Shown in pieces: positions 29,401 to 42,000 of a DNA stretch of 64,000 nucleotides. The stretch is taken from NCBI GenBank assembly GCA_030142905.1, contig JASJOG010000074.1:1492246-1556245 (forward strand), written 5' to 3'. Position 1 is the stretch's first letter; every line of letters starts with the position of its first letter. The notes beneath the pieces are model-generated. The model worked only from the letters and a program-made list of their open reading frames with translations. It had not been told where the DNA came from and made no database searches. Made by a program: the position numbers and the translations under genes. Origin of the DNA: Heliopora coerulea (Eukaryota > Cnidaria > Anthozoa > Scleralcyonacea > Helioporidae).

Positions 29401-31446
29401 GCACTTAACTTTGCCCAGGAGTACTGGTTACTTCAGTTACTTACCCATTTCATGCAAACTGAACTTCATCGCCGAAGACATTGTAGCTTGGTAATTTATA
29501 CAACGTTGAAAACTTTTAAGGACATTCAGGATTTCATGACTGCAACTTTATCAAGCACTAATCGTCATTAATTAAATTCTTTTTATAGAGTGAATGATGA
29601 TATATTTGGCTCATGCGACAGTCCAGAGGAATGGCATCAAACCAAACCTCCGTGTAGTTTCTCAAAAGCTAAATACTTGTATCCAAATCATTATGTATTA
29701 GTTATGTTATGTATGATATTGTGCTGATATTTGAACCTGTGGTTAATAACCGTTGATTTTGTACGATGACAAAAATGTTGAAAAAGTTTAAAAAATCGTT
29801 CAATGAGTTTCAAAAAATATTGTAAAAATTTTAAACCTTAAGAATTAAGATGAAAAATTTTGGAACTGTTGTTCAAGCCAGTTTTTTTTATTCAGATAAA
29901 ATTCCAATAAGTGAAATATTTGTCACAGGAATGACGCTTGGCTGCAGTATTTTATGTCCTTGTGAGCGGAAACAAATATGTCCCCCGTTCACATATCACT
30001 ATTCACAATGATAAACGCGCGAGATATCTTGGCCGGCTTAACGTTGAAAAGTTAAAATGGATTAGGAAAGTTACCCTCCAAAATGGAATCATTACAAATT
30101 TTGTATATTTTACTCTTAACTACAATATCAGATGTCTCATTATAGCGTACCCGATCAATGATGTGTTTATGCAAGAAAGTTTAAAAAGACTTCATTTTGA
30201 AGAGACTTTAGTGAGTGACTTTCTGCGCAGCCTGTTTCGTTAAAAAGGTTTGTAATATGGGAACAAGCAAGAATTGACTGTATTTTTGTCTATTGTTTCA
30301 TTCTTGTAGTTATTTATCAAGTTTCTGCTTTACACAATAAGCTGTTGGAAACCATCCTTTCGAGATCTGTTAAAACTTGAAGATCTTACTCACAAATTAA
30401 CTTATTCCCAGGTGAGTATTATGATCACCAACATATTTTAAACGATAATAAATGAATGAGTTGAGGGACTTTATCTGGCGTAGAATACTCGGCTGTCGCC
30501 GGGTGTTTAGGACTTGATAAAGCACGTGTTGCGAGTTTTTAAACGACCTCTGAAACGAACCATTTCATACATTCATATAAGTACATACACATACACATAC
30601 ACATACACATGTACATACACATATACGTATACATAATTATCTCTTAATATATAGATATATAGATATAAATATATATTCCATTTCATTTAGATATTGGACT
30701 GGGCTGGCCTTGTACTCAATGCTCATTTCACTCAACTGATCTTACTTCCCGAAGCGCAGACATTGTTAGTTAATTTACACCAAGTTGTTGCTGAACAGGT
30801 ATTATTTATCATATGCATTCGTCTAATTAAAAGTAAAGAAAGCTTTTTTGGTTTTTTTTTCAGAAATGCCATGGTTTAAAGCGCCAAACGCTTTGAAATT
30901 TTATAAATTTGGTCTTGAAATCATGTTTTCTGTGTTGAATTGACCTATTAGTGATAATTCACTTATGAGAAGCGTTGACCTATGTTTGCTATCGAGTTTC
31001 ATCATTGCTACAACAGAGTTCTCGTAAGTGTGTGCGCGTTTTGTGCCAAGTGCAAGTGTACGTGTGTTTATTAATCCGCGTGCGTACTTGATTTCCATGT
31101 ACGTTCAAAGTTTATCATACATTCAATGTAAAGGCTGGTTTCTACTAAGAAAAATTCGCCTCAGGAAAGGAACGGACAGGAAAGTTTTCTTTGTCTTAAA
31201 GTCATTAATTCCGCCCGAGAATTCGCAAGACAATGGAAACTTTCCTGTCCATTCCTTTCCTGAGGCAAGTTTTCCTTAGTGGAAACGAGCCTTAACTTAC
31301 TATTTCAATTTTTTTTTGGCATGCAGATAAGCACCCTTGAACATTTGGAACAGCTGGAGAGTTATCTCGCGTATTTTAAGAACTGTGAGCCACTGCCGAG
31401 GAAAGACCGTTTGGGAGCCTACACAATTGAATCCATGGAGTTTTGA
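20438..31446 (+). CDS. NOL11: Nucleolar protein 11 (NOL11), about 22 exons, about 703 aa
   Basis: NOL11 is a vertebrate UTP5-type subunit of the t-UTP/UTP-A complex, needed for rDNA transcription and 18S pre-rRNA processing in the nucleolus. Exons: 20438-20569, 20979-21092, 21463-21519, 21898-22043, 22868-22937, 23409-23498, 23871-23934, 24059-24189, 24514-24601, 24713-24941, 25155-25215, 25529-25612, 26096-26174, 26301-26350, 26798-26928, 27624-27669, 27982-28061, 29589-29653, 30146-30210, 30310-30411, 30691-30798, 31327-31446; 2112 bases in phase. Recognised segments: MAALGGGFEL start; RSWSIEPKQKLSCPAV; SDGCLYKTDIP; ISLWDVKFGTL (beta-propeller-like N-terminal half); then ILDWAGLVLNAHF and LLPEAQTLLVNLHQVV with YTIESMEF at the end (helical C-terminal half). 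Exons 22868-22937 and 29589-29653 are the least certain; the latter has a weak donor and a short exon may be missing before 30146. Confidence 0.9.
21240..21312 (+). repeat. AT-rich ACTATAATAAAGT minisatellite in NOL11 intron 2
   Basis: Repeated ACTATAATA and AAAGTACTATAATAAAGT words over about 70 bases, between NOL11 exons 20979-21092 and 21463-21519. Confidence 0.7.
23512..23640 (+). repeat. (TTCC/CCTT)n pyrimidine microsatellite in NOL11 intron 6
   Basis: About 130 bases of TTCCTTCCTT and TTCCTTCTTTTG repeats starting just after the NOL11 exon ending at 23498. Apparent Phe/Ser/Pro reading frames here are artefacts of the repeat. Confidence 0.9.
27036..27160 (+). repeat. 23-bp minisatellite in NOL11 intron 15
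   Basis: GATTGTCC/GGTTGTCC starts recur at about 27036, 27058, 27081, 27104 and 27127, i.e. every 22-23 bases, each followed by a TATGGGAGA-like half. More decayed copies extend to about 27310. It is intronic, between exons 26798-26928 and 27624-27669. Confidence 0.75.
27550..27567 (+). repeat. Poly(G) run in NOL11 intron 15
   Basis: Thirteen or so consecutive G residues followed by TGGG, about 60 bases before the acceptor of exon 27624-27669. It is a potential G-quadruplex former on the sense strand. Confidence 0.8.
28545..28924. repeat. 26-bp perfect inverted repeat pair in NOL11 intron 17
   Basis: The 26 bases at 28545-28570 (starting CATTGAACTCTAAAAAGACT) recur as a perfect complement at 28899-28924, separated by 328 bases. 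The interior contains a tandem duplication of CATGGCTGCCCC near 28825-28850. It may be the remains of a fold-back transposon; no target-site duplication was identified. Confidence 0.7.
30576..30675 (+). repeat. (ACATAC)n/(ATATAG)n microsatellite in NOL11 intron 20
   Basis: Tandem ACATACACATACACAT passing into ATATAGATATAG, ending just before the acceptor of the exon at 30691. Confidence 0.85.
31132..31292. mobile_element. PIF/Harbinger-like MITE copy 1, in last NOL11 intron
   Basis: Fold-back element whose arms begin AGGCTGGTTTCTACTAAG and end CTTAGTGGAAACGAGCCT. The inner arms ACGGACAGGAAAGTTT and AAACTTTCCTGTCC pair over the centre. TAA lies on both sides (31129-31131 and 31293-31295), the 3-bp TWA duplication expected of Harbinger-type elements. 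Superfamily assignment is inference from that duplication. Confidence 0.75.
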
Positions 31447-31478
31447 CCTCTGCTTATGAAAGGTATGCTTGTGTTTTG

Positions 31479-31484
31479 AATAAA
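31479..31484 (+). terminator. Candidate NOL11 poly(A) signal at host/MITE junction
   Basis: AATAAA starting 33 bases after the NOL11 stop. The first five bases are host sequence, including the TAA duplication, and the sixth is the first base of the MITE at 31484. Whether it is used cannot be judged from sequence. Confidence 0.4.
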
Positions 31485-31637
31485 GGCTGGTTTCCACAAA
31501 GGAAAATTTACCTCAGAGATAGAACGGACAGGAAAGTTTTCTTTGTCGTAAAGTCATTAGTTGCACCCGAGATTTTACAAGACAATGGAAACTTTCCAGT
31601 CCATTCCTTTCAAATTTTCCTTAGCGGAAACCAGCCT
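31484..31637. mobile_element. PIF/Harbinger-like MITE copy 2, in NOL11 3' flank
   Basis: Same family as the copy at 31132-31292: AGGCTGGTTTCCACAAAGG at the left and CGGAAACCAGCCT at the right, with inner ACGGACAGGAAAGTTTTC. TAA flanks both ends (31481-31483 and 31638-31640). It begins 37 bases after the NOL11 stop codon, so it is probably transcribed as part of the 3' UTR. Confidence 0.8.
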
Positions 31638-31640
31638 TAA

Positions 31641-32284
31641 GAGCTATTATGTATTTCAGACCCTCTGGGAGAAACTTGTTTGCAGTCCCTAAGGTAACTT
31701 TTGTACTTGAGCAACTCATAATAATGGCTTACTATTTTATTTGACTCTTTTAGCAACTTACAGCGTACACTGGTCACACCTGCACTAGATCTTAAAATTG
31801 TTCCTGGAATGAAACAGATTGGGTAGAAGGATCCACGACAGCCTTAAGAAACTTAAAGTTTATAGGAAACCAAGTCTCCACAAATGTTTTTCTTAATTTA
31901 TGTGTTCACTGTTACCTTTTTTATCACAACAAGTTCCATATCGAAAAATTATATGTGCGCATTAATTCTATTACTGCTGAAGCTCTTCCCCTGACGAGCA
32001 AAATCGTCTGGGGTAAGCCAGAGTGGAATAACAGAAGTCGTGTGCCGTCAGGAAAGAGTTACGTAAAGAGATGTAAAAGAAATGCTACATCAAATCATAA
32101 ACGTTTGCCGTAGCATGTTGCGTCTTTTTGTTGTTGGTGTCTGATCAGTCTGTGTCAGATATGTTCTCTATTTACGAAATCCTGAGTGCGCTTCTTAGAT
32201 CCTTTTACTTGTTGAAGTCTTGCCTTTTATGCCTGTGTATTTGCTTCTTGCGTTTGATTACCAAGATAAATCCGTTTACGAGTT
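31641..32284. other. Spacer between NOL11 and the satellite block
   Basis: About 640 bases with no protein-like open frame and no recognised repeat. It separates the last gene from the decayed edge of the 168-bp satellite. Confidence 0.5.
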
Positions 32285-33090
32285 TAAAGTATTCACGTGA
32301 CTCTACAAACTGGTAAATTTTCACTGCAAAATTCCTTCTAAATCACGTAAATAAAGGACTCCAGTATTCGACATTTCATGACAAAATCAAGTTATTCTCG
32401 GAAACTACTCAGCCAATTTAGCCAAAAATTTATCAGATTAAAGTAGTGCCGGGGCTCTACAAACTAATAAATTTTCACTCCAAAATTCTTTCGAAATCAT
32501 GTAAATATAGGACTACAATATCCGATATTTTACGACAAAAATATCTCATTTATTTCGAAAGTTTGGAATTCCTCGAAAAATCCTCAAAAACCATACGTTA
32601 ACCCCTTTACTTTTTGGCGAAATTTTTGGACTTCGAAAAGTGGGTGGAAGTTTCTTCTAAAAGGGTTGAAATCAGTGTAGGACTAGATTCTTTGTCCTAA
32701 ACTTTCATATTTTCACCTTCGAAAGTGTCAAACGGGTCGAAAATTATTCAAAAACCATGGGTTATAGCCCCTTTAATTTTTGGTCAAATTCTTTCACCTC
32801 GAAAAGTGGGTCGAAGTTTGTTATAAAATTCCTGAAATCAGTCCACCACAATTTTCTTTAGGATAAACATTCATGTTTTAACCATCTTTCGACATTTTCC
32901 AGATGGGCTAAAAAAACTTAAAAAACCCTGCCTTAAACCCTTTACTATATAGCGAAATTTTTAAAACTCGAAAAGTGGATCGTAACTTCTTATAAAATAG
33001 TAAAAAACAGAGCAGAAATCCACTTTTTGCCTTAAACTTTAATATTTTCAGATTATTTCGAAATTTTAAAATTTGTCGAAAATTGGTCAA
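32285..33090. repeat. Decayed left edge of the 168-bp satellite
   Basis: Monomers are recognisable only by key words (TTAACCCCTTTACTTTTTGG, TTTCGAAAGTTT, GTCAAAAACCA) with many substitutions and spacing changes. An offset of about 154 bases separates the two CTCTACAAACT copies at 32301 and 32455. Loss of order toward the edge is normal for a satellite maintained by unequal exchange. Confidence 0.85.
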
Positions 33091-36000
33091 AAAACAAAGG
33101 TTAACCCCTTTACTTTTTGGTAAAATATTTACACCTGAAAAATTCTGCTTAATTTCGACCTAAAGTAATCGAAATTCGTGCAAAACTATTTTATTTGGCC
33201 TGAACTTTCATATTGTGAGCTTATTTCGAAAGTTCAAAATTTGTCGTAAAATGGTCAAAAACCAAAGGTTAACCCCTTTACTTTCTGGTCAAATATTTAC
33301 ACCTGAAAAATTCCGCTTAGTTTCTGCATAAAGTGCCCGAAATTACTGCAAAACTATTTCATTTCCACGGAACTTTCATATTGTGAGCTTATTTCGAAAG
33401 TTCAAAATTTGTCAAAAAATGGTCAAAAACCAAAGGTTAACCCCTTTACTTATTGGTCAAATATTTACACCTCAAAAATTCCGCTTAATTTCAACCTAAA
33501 CTAGTGCAAAACCCGAAATTTTATTTGCACGGAACTTTCATATTTTCAGCTTATTTTGAAAGTTTAAAATTGCTCGAAAAATGGTCAAAACCAAAGGTTG
33601 ACCCCTTTACGTTTTGGTCGAATTTTTCGAAGTCTAATATTCTCTTCAGTTTCGGTGTAAAGTGCCTCCAATTGATGCAAAACGATATTATTTGCCTTAA
33701 ACTTTCATATTTAAGCCTTATTTCGAAGGTTTAAAATTGGTCGAAAACTGGTCAAAAACCACTGGTTAACCCCTTTACTTTTTGGTCAAATATTTACACC
33801 TGAAAAATTCTGCTTAATTTCGGCCTAAAGTAATCGAAATTCGTGCAAAACTATTTTATTTGGCCTGAACTTTCATATTTTCAGCTTATTTCCAAAGTTC
33901 AAAATTTGTCGAAAAACGGTCAAAAACCAAAGGTTAACCCCTTTACTTTTTGGTCGCATTTTTCGAAGTCTAATATTCTCTTCAGTATCGGCGTAAAGTG
34001 CCTCCAATTAATGCAAAACGATATTATTTACCTTAAACTTTCATATTTAAGCCTAATTAAGAAGGTTTAAAATTGGTCGAAAACTGGTCAGAAACAAAAG
34101 GTTAACCCCTTTACTTTTTGGTCAAATATTTACACCTGAAAAATTCCGCTTAATTTCGGCCAAAAGTAATCGAAATTCGTGCAAAACTATTTTAATTGCA
34201 CGGAACTTTCATATTTTCAGCTTATTTCGAAAGTTTAAAATTTGTCGAAAAATGGTCAAAAACCAAAGGTTAACCCCTTTACGTTTTGGTCAATTATTTA
34301 CACCTCAAAAATTCCGCTTAATTTCGGCCTAAACTGCCCAAAATTAGTGCAAAACTATTTTATTTGCACGGAACTTTCATATTTTCAGCTTATTTTGAAA
34401 GTTTAAAATTGCTCGAAAAATGGTCAAAACCAAAGGTTAACCCCTTTACTTTTTGGTCGCATTTTTCGAAGTCTAATATTCTCTTCAGTTTCGGTGTAAA
34501 GCGCCTCCAATTGATGCAAAACGATATTATTTGCCTTAAACTTTCATATTTAAGCCTTATTTCGAAGGTTTAAAATTGGTCGAAAACTGGTCAAAAACCA
34601 AAGGTTAACCCCTTTACTTTTTGGTCAAATATTTACATGTGAAAAATTCTGCTTAATTTCGACCTAAAGTAATCGAAATTCGTGCAAAACTATTTTATTT
34701 GGCCTGAACTTTCATATTTTCAGCTTATTTCGAAAGTTCAAAATTTGTCGAAAAATGGTCAAAAACCAAAGGTTAATCCCTTTACTTTTTGGTTAAATAT
34801 TTACACCTGAAAAATTCCGCTTAGTTTCTGCATAAAGTGCCCGAAATTACTGCAAAACTATTTCATTTGCAGGGAACTTTCATATTGTGAGCTTATTTCG
34901 AAAGTTCAAAATTTGTCGAAAAATGGTCAAAAACCAAAGGTTAACCCCTTTACTTTTTGGTCGCATTTTTCGAAGTCTAATATTCTCTTCAATTTCGGTG
35001 TAAAGTGCCTCCAATTAAAGCAAAACGATATTATTTACCTTAAACTTTCATATTTAAGCCTAATTAAGAAGGTTTAAAATTGGTCGAAAACTGGTCAGAA
35101 ACCAAAGGTAAACCCCTTTACTTTTTGGTCAAATATTTTCACCTGAAAAATTCCGCTTAATTTCGGCCTAAACTGCCTGAAATTAGTGCAAAACAATTTT
35201 ATTTGTACGGAACTTTCATATTTTCAGCTTATTTTGAAAGTTTAAAATTGCTCGAAAAATGGTCAAAACCAAAGGTTGACCCCTTTACTTTTTGGTCGCA
35301 TTTTTCGAAGTCTAATATTCTCTTCAGTTTCGGTGTAAAGTGCCTCCAATTGATGCAAAACGATATTATTTGCCTTAAACTTTCATATTTAAGCCTTATT
35401 TCGAAGGTTTAAAATTGGTCGAAAACTGGTCAAAAACCAAAGGTTAACCCCTTTACTTTTTGGTCAAATATTTACACCTGAAAAATTCTGCTTAATTTCG
35501 GCCTAAAGTAATCGAAATTCGTGCAAAACTATTTTATTTGGCCAGAACTTTCATATTTTCAGCTTATTTCGAAAGTTCAAAATTTGTCGAAAAATGTTCA
35601 AAAACCAAAGGTTAACCCCTTTACTTTTTGGTCGAATTTTTCGAAGTCTAATATTCTCTTCAGTATCGGTGTAAAGTGCCTCCAATTAATGCAAAACGAT
35701 ATTATTTACCTTAAACTTTCATATTTAAGCTTTATTAAGAAGGTTTAAAATTGGTCGAAAACTGGTCAAAAACCACTGGTTAACCCCTTTACTTTTTGGT
35801 CAAATATTTACACCTGAAAAATTCTGCTTAATTTCGGCCTAAAGTAATCGAAATTCGTGCAAAACTATTTTATTTGGCCTGAACTTTCATATTTTCAGCT
35901 TATTTCCAAAGTTCAAAATTTGTCGAAAAACGGTCAAAAGCCAAAGGTTAACCCCTTTACTTTTTGGTCGCATTTTTCGAAGTCTAATATTCTCTTCAGT

Positions 36001-39000
36001 ATCGGCGTAAAGTGCCTCCAATTAATGCAAAACGATATTATTTACCTTAAACTTTCATATTTAAGCCTAATTAAGAAGGTTTAAAATTGGTCGAAAACTG
36101 GTCAGAAACAAAAGGTTAACCCCTTTACTTTTTGGTCAAATATTTACACCTGAAAAATTCCGCTTAATTTCGGCCAAAAGTAATCGAAATTCGTGCAAAA
36201 CTATTTTAATTGCACGGAACTTTCATATTTTCAGCTTATTTCGAAAGTTTAAAATTTGTCGAAAAATGGTCAAAAACCAAAGGTTAACCCCTTTACGTTT
36301 TGGTCAATTATTTACACCTCAAAAATTCCGCTTAATTTCGGCCTAAACTGCCTGAAATTAGTGCAAAACAATTTTATTTGTACGGAACTTTCATATTTTC
36401 AGCTTATTTTGAAAGTTTAAAATTGCTCGAAAAATGGTCAAAACCAAAGGTTGACCCCTTTACTTTTTGGTCGCATTTTTCGAAGTCTAATATTCTCTTC
36501 AGTTTCGGTGTAAAGTGCCTCCAATTGATGCAAAACGATATTATTTGCCTTAAACTTTCATATTTAAGCCTTATTTCGAAGGTTTAAAATTGGTCGAAAA
36601 CTGGTCAAAAACCAAAGGTTAACCCCTTTACTTTTTGGTCAAATATTTACACCTGAAAAATTCTGCTTAATTTCGCCTAAAGTAATCGAAATTCGTGCAA
36701 AACTATTTTATTTGGCCTGAACTTTCATATTTTCAGCTTATTTCGAAAGTTCAAAATTTGTCGAAAAACGGTCAAAAACCAAAGGTTAACCCCTTTACTT
36801 TTTGGTCGCATTTTTCGAAGTCTAATATTCTCTTCAGTATCGGCGTAAAGTGCCTCCAATTAATGCAAAACGATATTATTTACCTTAAACTTTCATATTT
36901 AAGCCTAATTAAGAAGGTTTAAAATTGGTCGAAAACTGGTCAGAAACAAAAGGTTAACCCCTTTACTTTTTGGTCAAATATTTACACCTGAAAAATTCCG
37001 CTTAATTTCGGCCAAAAGTAATCGAAATTCGTGCAAAACTATTTTAATTGCACGGAACTTTCATATTTTCAGCTTATTTCGAAAGTTTAAAATTTGTCGA
37101 AAAATGGTCAAAAACCAAAGGTTAACCCCTTTACGTTTTGGTCAATTATTTACACCTCAAAAATTCCGCTTAATTTCGGCCTAAACTGCCCAAAATTAGT
37201 GCAAAACTATTTTATTTGCACGGAACTTTCATATTTTCAGCTTATTTTGAAAGTTTAAAATTGCTCGAAAAATGGTCAAAACCAAAGGTTAACCCCTTTA
37301 CTTTTTGGTCGCATTTTTCGAAGTCTAATATTCTCTTCAGTTTCGGTGTAAAGCGCCTCCAATTGATGCAAAACGATATTATTTGCCTTAAACTTTCATA
37401 TTTAAGCCTTATTTCAAAGGTTTAAAATTGGTCGAAAACTGGTCAAAAACCAAAGGTTAACCCCTTTACTTTTTGGTCAAATATTTACATGTGAAAAATT
37501 CTGCTTAATTTCGATCTAAAGTAATCGAAATTCGTGCAAAACTATTTTATTTGGCCTGAACTTTCATATTTTCAGCTTATTTCGAAAGTTCAAAATTTGT
37601 CGAAAAATGGTCAAAAACAAAAGGTTAATCCCTTTACTTTTTGGTCAAATATTTACACCTGAAAAATTCCGCCTAGTTTCTGCATAAAGTGCCCGAAATT
37701 ACTGCAAAACTATTTCATTTGCAGGGAACTTTCATATTGTGAGCTTATTTCGAAAGTTCAAAATTTGTCGAAAAATGGTCAAAAACCAAAGGTTAACCCC
37801 TTTACTTTTTGGTCGCATTTTTCGAAGTCTAATATTCTCTTCAGTTTCGGTGTAAAGTGCCTCCAATTGATGCAAAACGATATTATTTTCCTTAAACTTT
37901 CATATTTAAGCCTAATTAAGAAGGTTTAAAATTGGTCGAAAACTGGTCAAAAACCAAAGGTTAACCCCTTTACTTTTTGGTTAAATATTTACACCTCAAA
38001 AATTCCGCTTAGTTTCTACATAAAGTGCCCGAAATTACTGCAAAACTATTTCATTTGCACGGAACTTTCATATTGTGAGCTTATTTCGAAAGTTCAAAAT
38101 TTGTCGAAAAATGGTCAAAAACCAAAGGTTAACCCCTTTACTTTTTGGTCAAATATTTACACCTCAAAAATTCCGCTTAATTTCGGCCTAAACTGCCCGA
38201 AATTGGTCCAAAACTATTTTATTTGCACGGAACTTTCATATTTTCAGCTTATTTCGAAAGTTTAAAATTGCTCGAAAAATGGTCAAAACCAAAGGTTAAC
38301 CCCTTTACTTTTTGGTCGCATTTTTCGAAGTCTAATATTCTCTTCAGTTTCGGTGTTAAGTGCCTCCAATTGATGCAAAACGATATTATTTGCCTTAAAC
38401 TTTCATATTTAAGCCTTATTTCGAAGGTTTAAAATTGGTCGAAAACTGGTCAAAAACCAAAGGTTAACCCCTTTACTTTTTGGTCAAATATTTACATGTG
38501 AAAAATTCTGCTTAATTTCGGCCTAAAGTAGTCGAAATTCGTGCAAAACTATTTTATTTGGCCTGAACTTTCATATTTTCAGCTTATTTCGAAAGTTTAA
38601 AATTTGTCGAAAAATGGACAAAAACCAAAGCTTAACCCCTTTACTTTTTGGTTAAATATTTACACCTGAAAATTTCCGCTTAGTTTCTACATAAAGTGCC
38701 CGAAATTAGTGCAAAACTATTTCATTTGCACGGAACTTTCATATGGTGAGCTTATTTCGAAAGTTCAAAATTTGTCGAAAAATGATCAAAAACCAAAGGT
38801 TAACCCCTTTACTTTTTGGTCAAATATTTACACCTCAAAAATTCCGCTTAATTTCGACCTAAACTGCCCGAAATTAGTGCAAAACTATTTTATTTGCACG
38901 GAACTTTCATATTTTCAGCTTATTTTGAAAGTTTAAAATTGCTCGAAAAATGGTCAAAACCAAAGGTTAACCCCTTTACTTTTTGGTCGAATTTTTCGAA

Positions 39001-42000
39001 GTCTAATATTCTCTTCAATTTTGGTGTAAAGTGCCTCCAATTAATGCAAAACGATATTATTTACCTTAAACTTTCATATTTAAGCCTAATTAAGAAGGTT
39101 TAAAATTGGTCGAAAACTGGTCAGAAACCAAAGGTTAACCCCTTTACTTTTTGGTCAAATATTTACACCTCAAAAATTCCGCTTAATTTCGGCCAAAAGT
39201 AATCGAAATTCGTGCAAAACTATTTTATTTGCACGGAACTTTCATATTTTCAGCTTATTTCGAAAGTTTAAAATTGCTCGAAAAATGGTCAAAACCAAAG
39301 GTTAACCCCTTTACTTTTTGGTCGAATTTTTCGAAGTCTAATATTCTCTTCAGTTTCGGTGTAAAGTGCCTCCAATTGATGCAAAACGATATTATTTGCC
39401 TTAAACTTTTATATTTAAGCCTTATTTCGAAGGTTTAAAATTGGTCGAAAACTGGTCAAAAACCAAAGGTTAACCCCTTTACTTTTTGGTCAAATATTTA
39501 CATGTGAAAAATTCCGCTTAATTTCGGCCTAAAGTAATCGAAATTCGTGCAAAACTATTTTATTTGGCCTGAACTTTCATATTTTCAGCTTATTTCGAAA
39601 GTTCAAAATTTGTCGAAAAATGGTCAAAAACCAAAGGTTAACCCCTTTACTTTTTGGTCAAATATTTACACTTGAAAAATTCCGCTTAGTTTCTTTAGAA
39701 TAAAGTGCCCGAAACTTTCATATTGTGAGCTTATTTCGAAAGTTCAAAATTTGTCGAAAAATGATCAAAAACCAAAGCTTAACCCCTTTACTTTTTGGTC
39801 GCATTTTTCGAAGTCTAATATTCTCTTCAGTATCGGTGTAAAGAACCTCCAATTAATGCAAAACGATATTATTTACCTTAAACTTTCATATTTAAGCCTA
39901 ATAAAGAAGGTTCAAAATTGGTCGAAAACTGGTTAGAAACCAAAGGTTAACCCCTTTACTTTTTGGTAGCATTTTTCGAAGTCTAATATTCTCTTCAGTT
40001 TCGGTGTAAAGCGCCTCCAATTGATGCAAAACGATATTATTTGCCTTAAACTTTCATATTTAAGCCTTATTTCGAAGGTTTAAAATTGGTCGAATACTGG
40101 TCAAAAACCAAAGGCTAACCCCTTTACTTTTTGGTCAAATATTTACATGTGAAAAATTCTGCTTAATTTCGACCTAAAGTAATCGAAATTCGTGCAAAAC
40201 TATTTTATTTGGCCTGAACTTTCATATTTTCAGCTTATTTCGAAAGTTCAAAATTTGTCGAAAAATGGTCAAAAACCAAAGGTTAATCCCTTTACTTTTT
40301 GGTTAAATATTTACACCTGAAAAATTCCGCTTAGTTTCTGCATAAAGTGCCCGAAATTACTGCAAAACTATTTCATTTGCAGGGAACTTTCATATTGTGA
40401 GCTTATTTCGAAAGTTCAAAATTTGTCGAAAAATGGTCAAAAACCAAAGGTTAACCCCTTTACTTTTTGGTCGCATTTTTCGAAGTCTAATATTCTCTTC
40501 AGTTTCGGTGTAAAGCGCTTCCAATTGATGCAAAACGATATTATTTGCCTTAAACTTTCATATTTAAGCCTTATTTCGAAGGTTTAAAATTGGTCGAAAA
40601 CTGGTCAAAAACCAAAGGTTAACCCCTTTATTTTTTGGTCAAATATTTACATGTGAAAAAGTCTGCTTAATTTCGGCCTAAAGTAATCGAAATTCGTGCA
40701 AAACTATTTTATTTGGCCTGAACTTTCATATTTTCAGCTTATTTCGAAAGTTCAAAATTTGTCGAAAAATGGTCAAAAACCAAAGGTTAACCCCTTTACT
40801 TTTTGGTCGCATTTTCCGAAGTCTAATATTCTCTTCAATTTCGGTGTAAAGTGCCTCCAATTAAAGCAAAACGATATTATTTACCTTAAACTTTCATATT
40901 TAAGCCTAATTAAGAAGGTTTAAAATTGGTCGAAAACTGGTCAGAAACCAAAGGTAAACCCCTTTACTTTTTGGTCAAATATTTTCACCTGAAAAATTCC
41001 TCTTAATTTCGGCCTAAACTGCCCGAAATTAGTGCAAAACTATTTTATTTGCACGGAACTTTCATATTTTCAGCTTATTTCGAAAGTTTAAAATTGCTCG
41101 AAAAATGGTCAAAACCAAAGGTTAACCCCTTTACTTTTTGGTCAAATATTTACACCTCAAAAATTCCGCTTAATTTCGGCCTAAACTGCCCGAAATTAGT
41201 GCAAAACTATTTTATTTGCACGGAACTTTCATATTTTCAGCTTATTTTGAAAGTTTAAAATTGCTCGAAAAATGGTCAAAACCAAAGGTTAACCCCTTTA
41301 CTTTTTGGTCGAATTTTTCGAAGTCTAATATTCTCTTCAGTTTCGGTGTAAAGTGCCTCCAATTGATGCAAAACGATATTATTTGCCTTAAACTTTTATA
41401 TTTAAGCCTTATTTCGAAGGTTTAAAATTGGTCGAAAACTGGTCAAAAACCAAAGGTTAACCCCTTTACTTTTTGGTCAAATATTTACATGTGAAAAATT
41501 CTGCTTAATTTCGGCCTAAAGTAATCGAAATTCGTGCAAAACTATTTTATTTGGCCTGAACTTTCATATTTTCAGCTTATTTCGAAAGTTCAAAATTTGT
41601 CGAAAAATGGTCAAAAACCAAAGGTTAACCCCTTTACTTTTTGGTCAAATATTTACACCTGAAAAATTCCGCTTAGTTTCTTTAGAATAAAGTGCCCGAA
41701 ACTTTCATATTGTGAGCTTATTTCGAAAGTTCAAAATTTGTCGAAAAATGATCAAAAACCAAAGCTTAACCCCTTTACTTTTTGGTCGCATTTTTCGAAG
41801 TCTAATATTCTCTTCAGTATCGGTGTAAAGTACCTCCAATTAATGCAAAACGATATTATTTACCTTAAACTTTCATATTTAAGCCTAATAAAGAAGGTTC
41901 AAAATTGGTCGAAAACTGGTTAGAAACCAAAGGTTAACCCCTTTACTTTTTGGTCAAATATTTACACCTCAAAAATTCCGCTTAATTTCGGCCTAAACTG

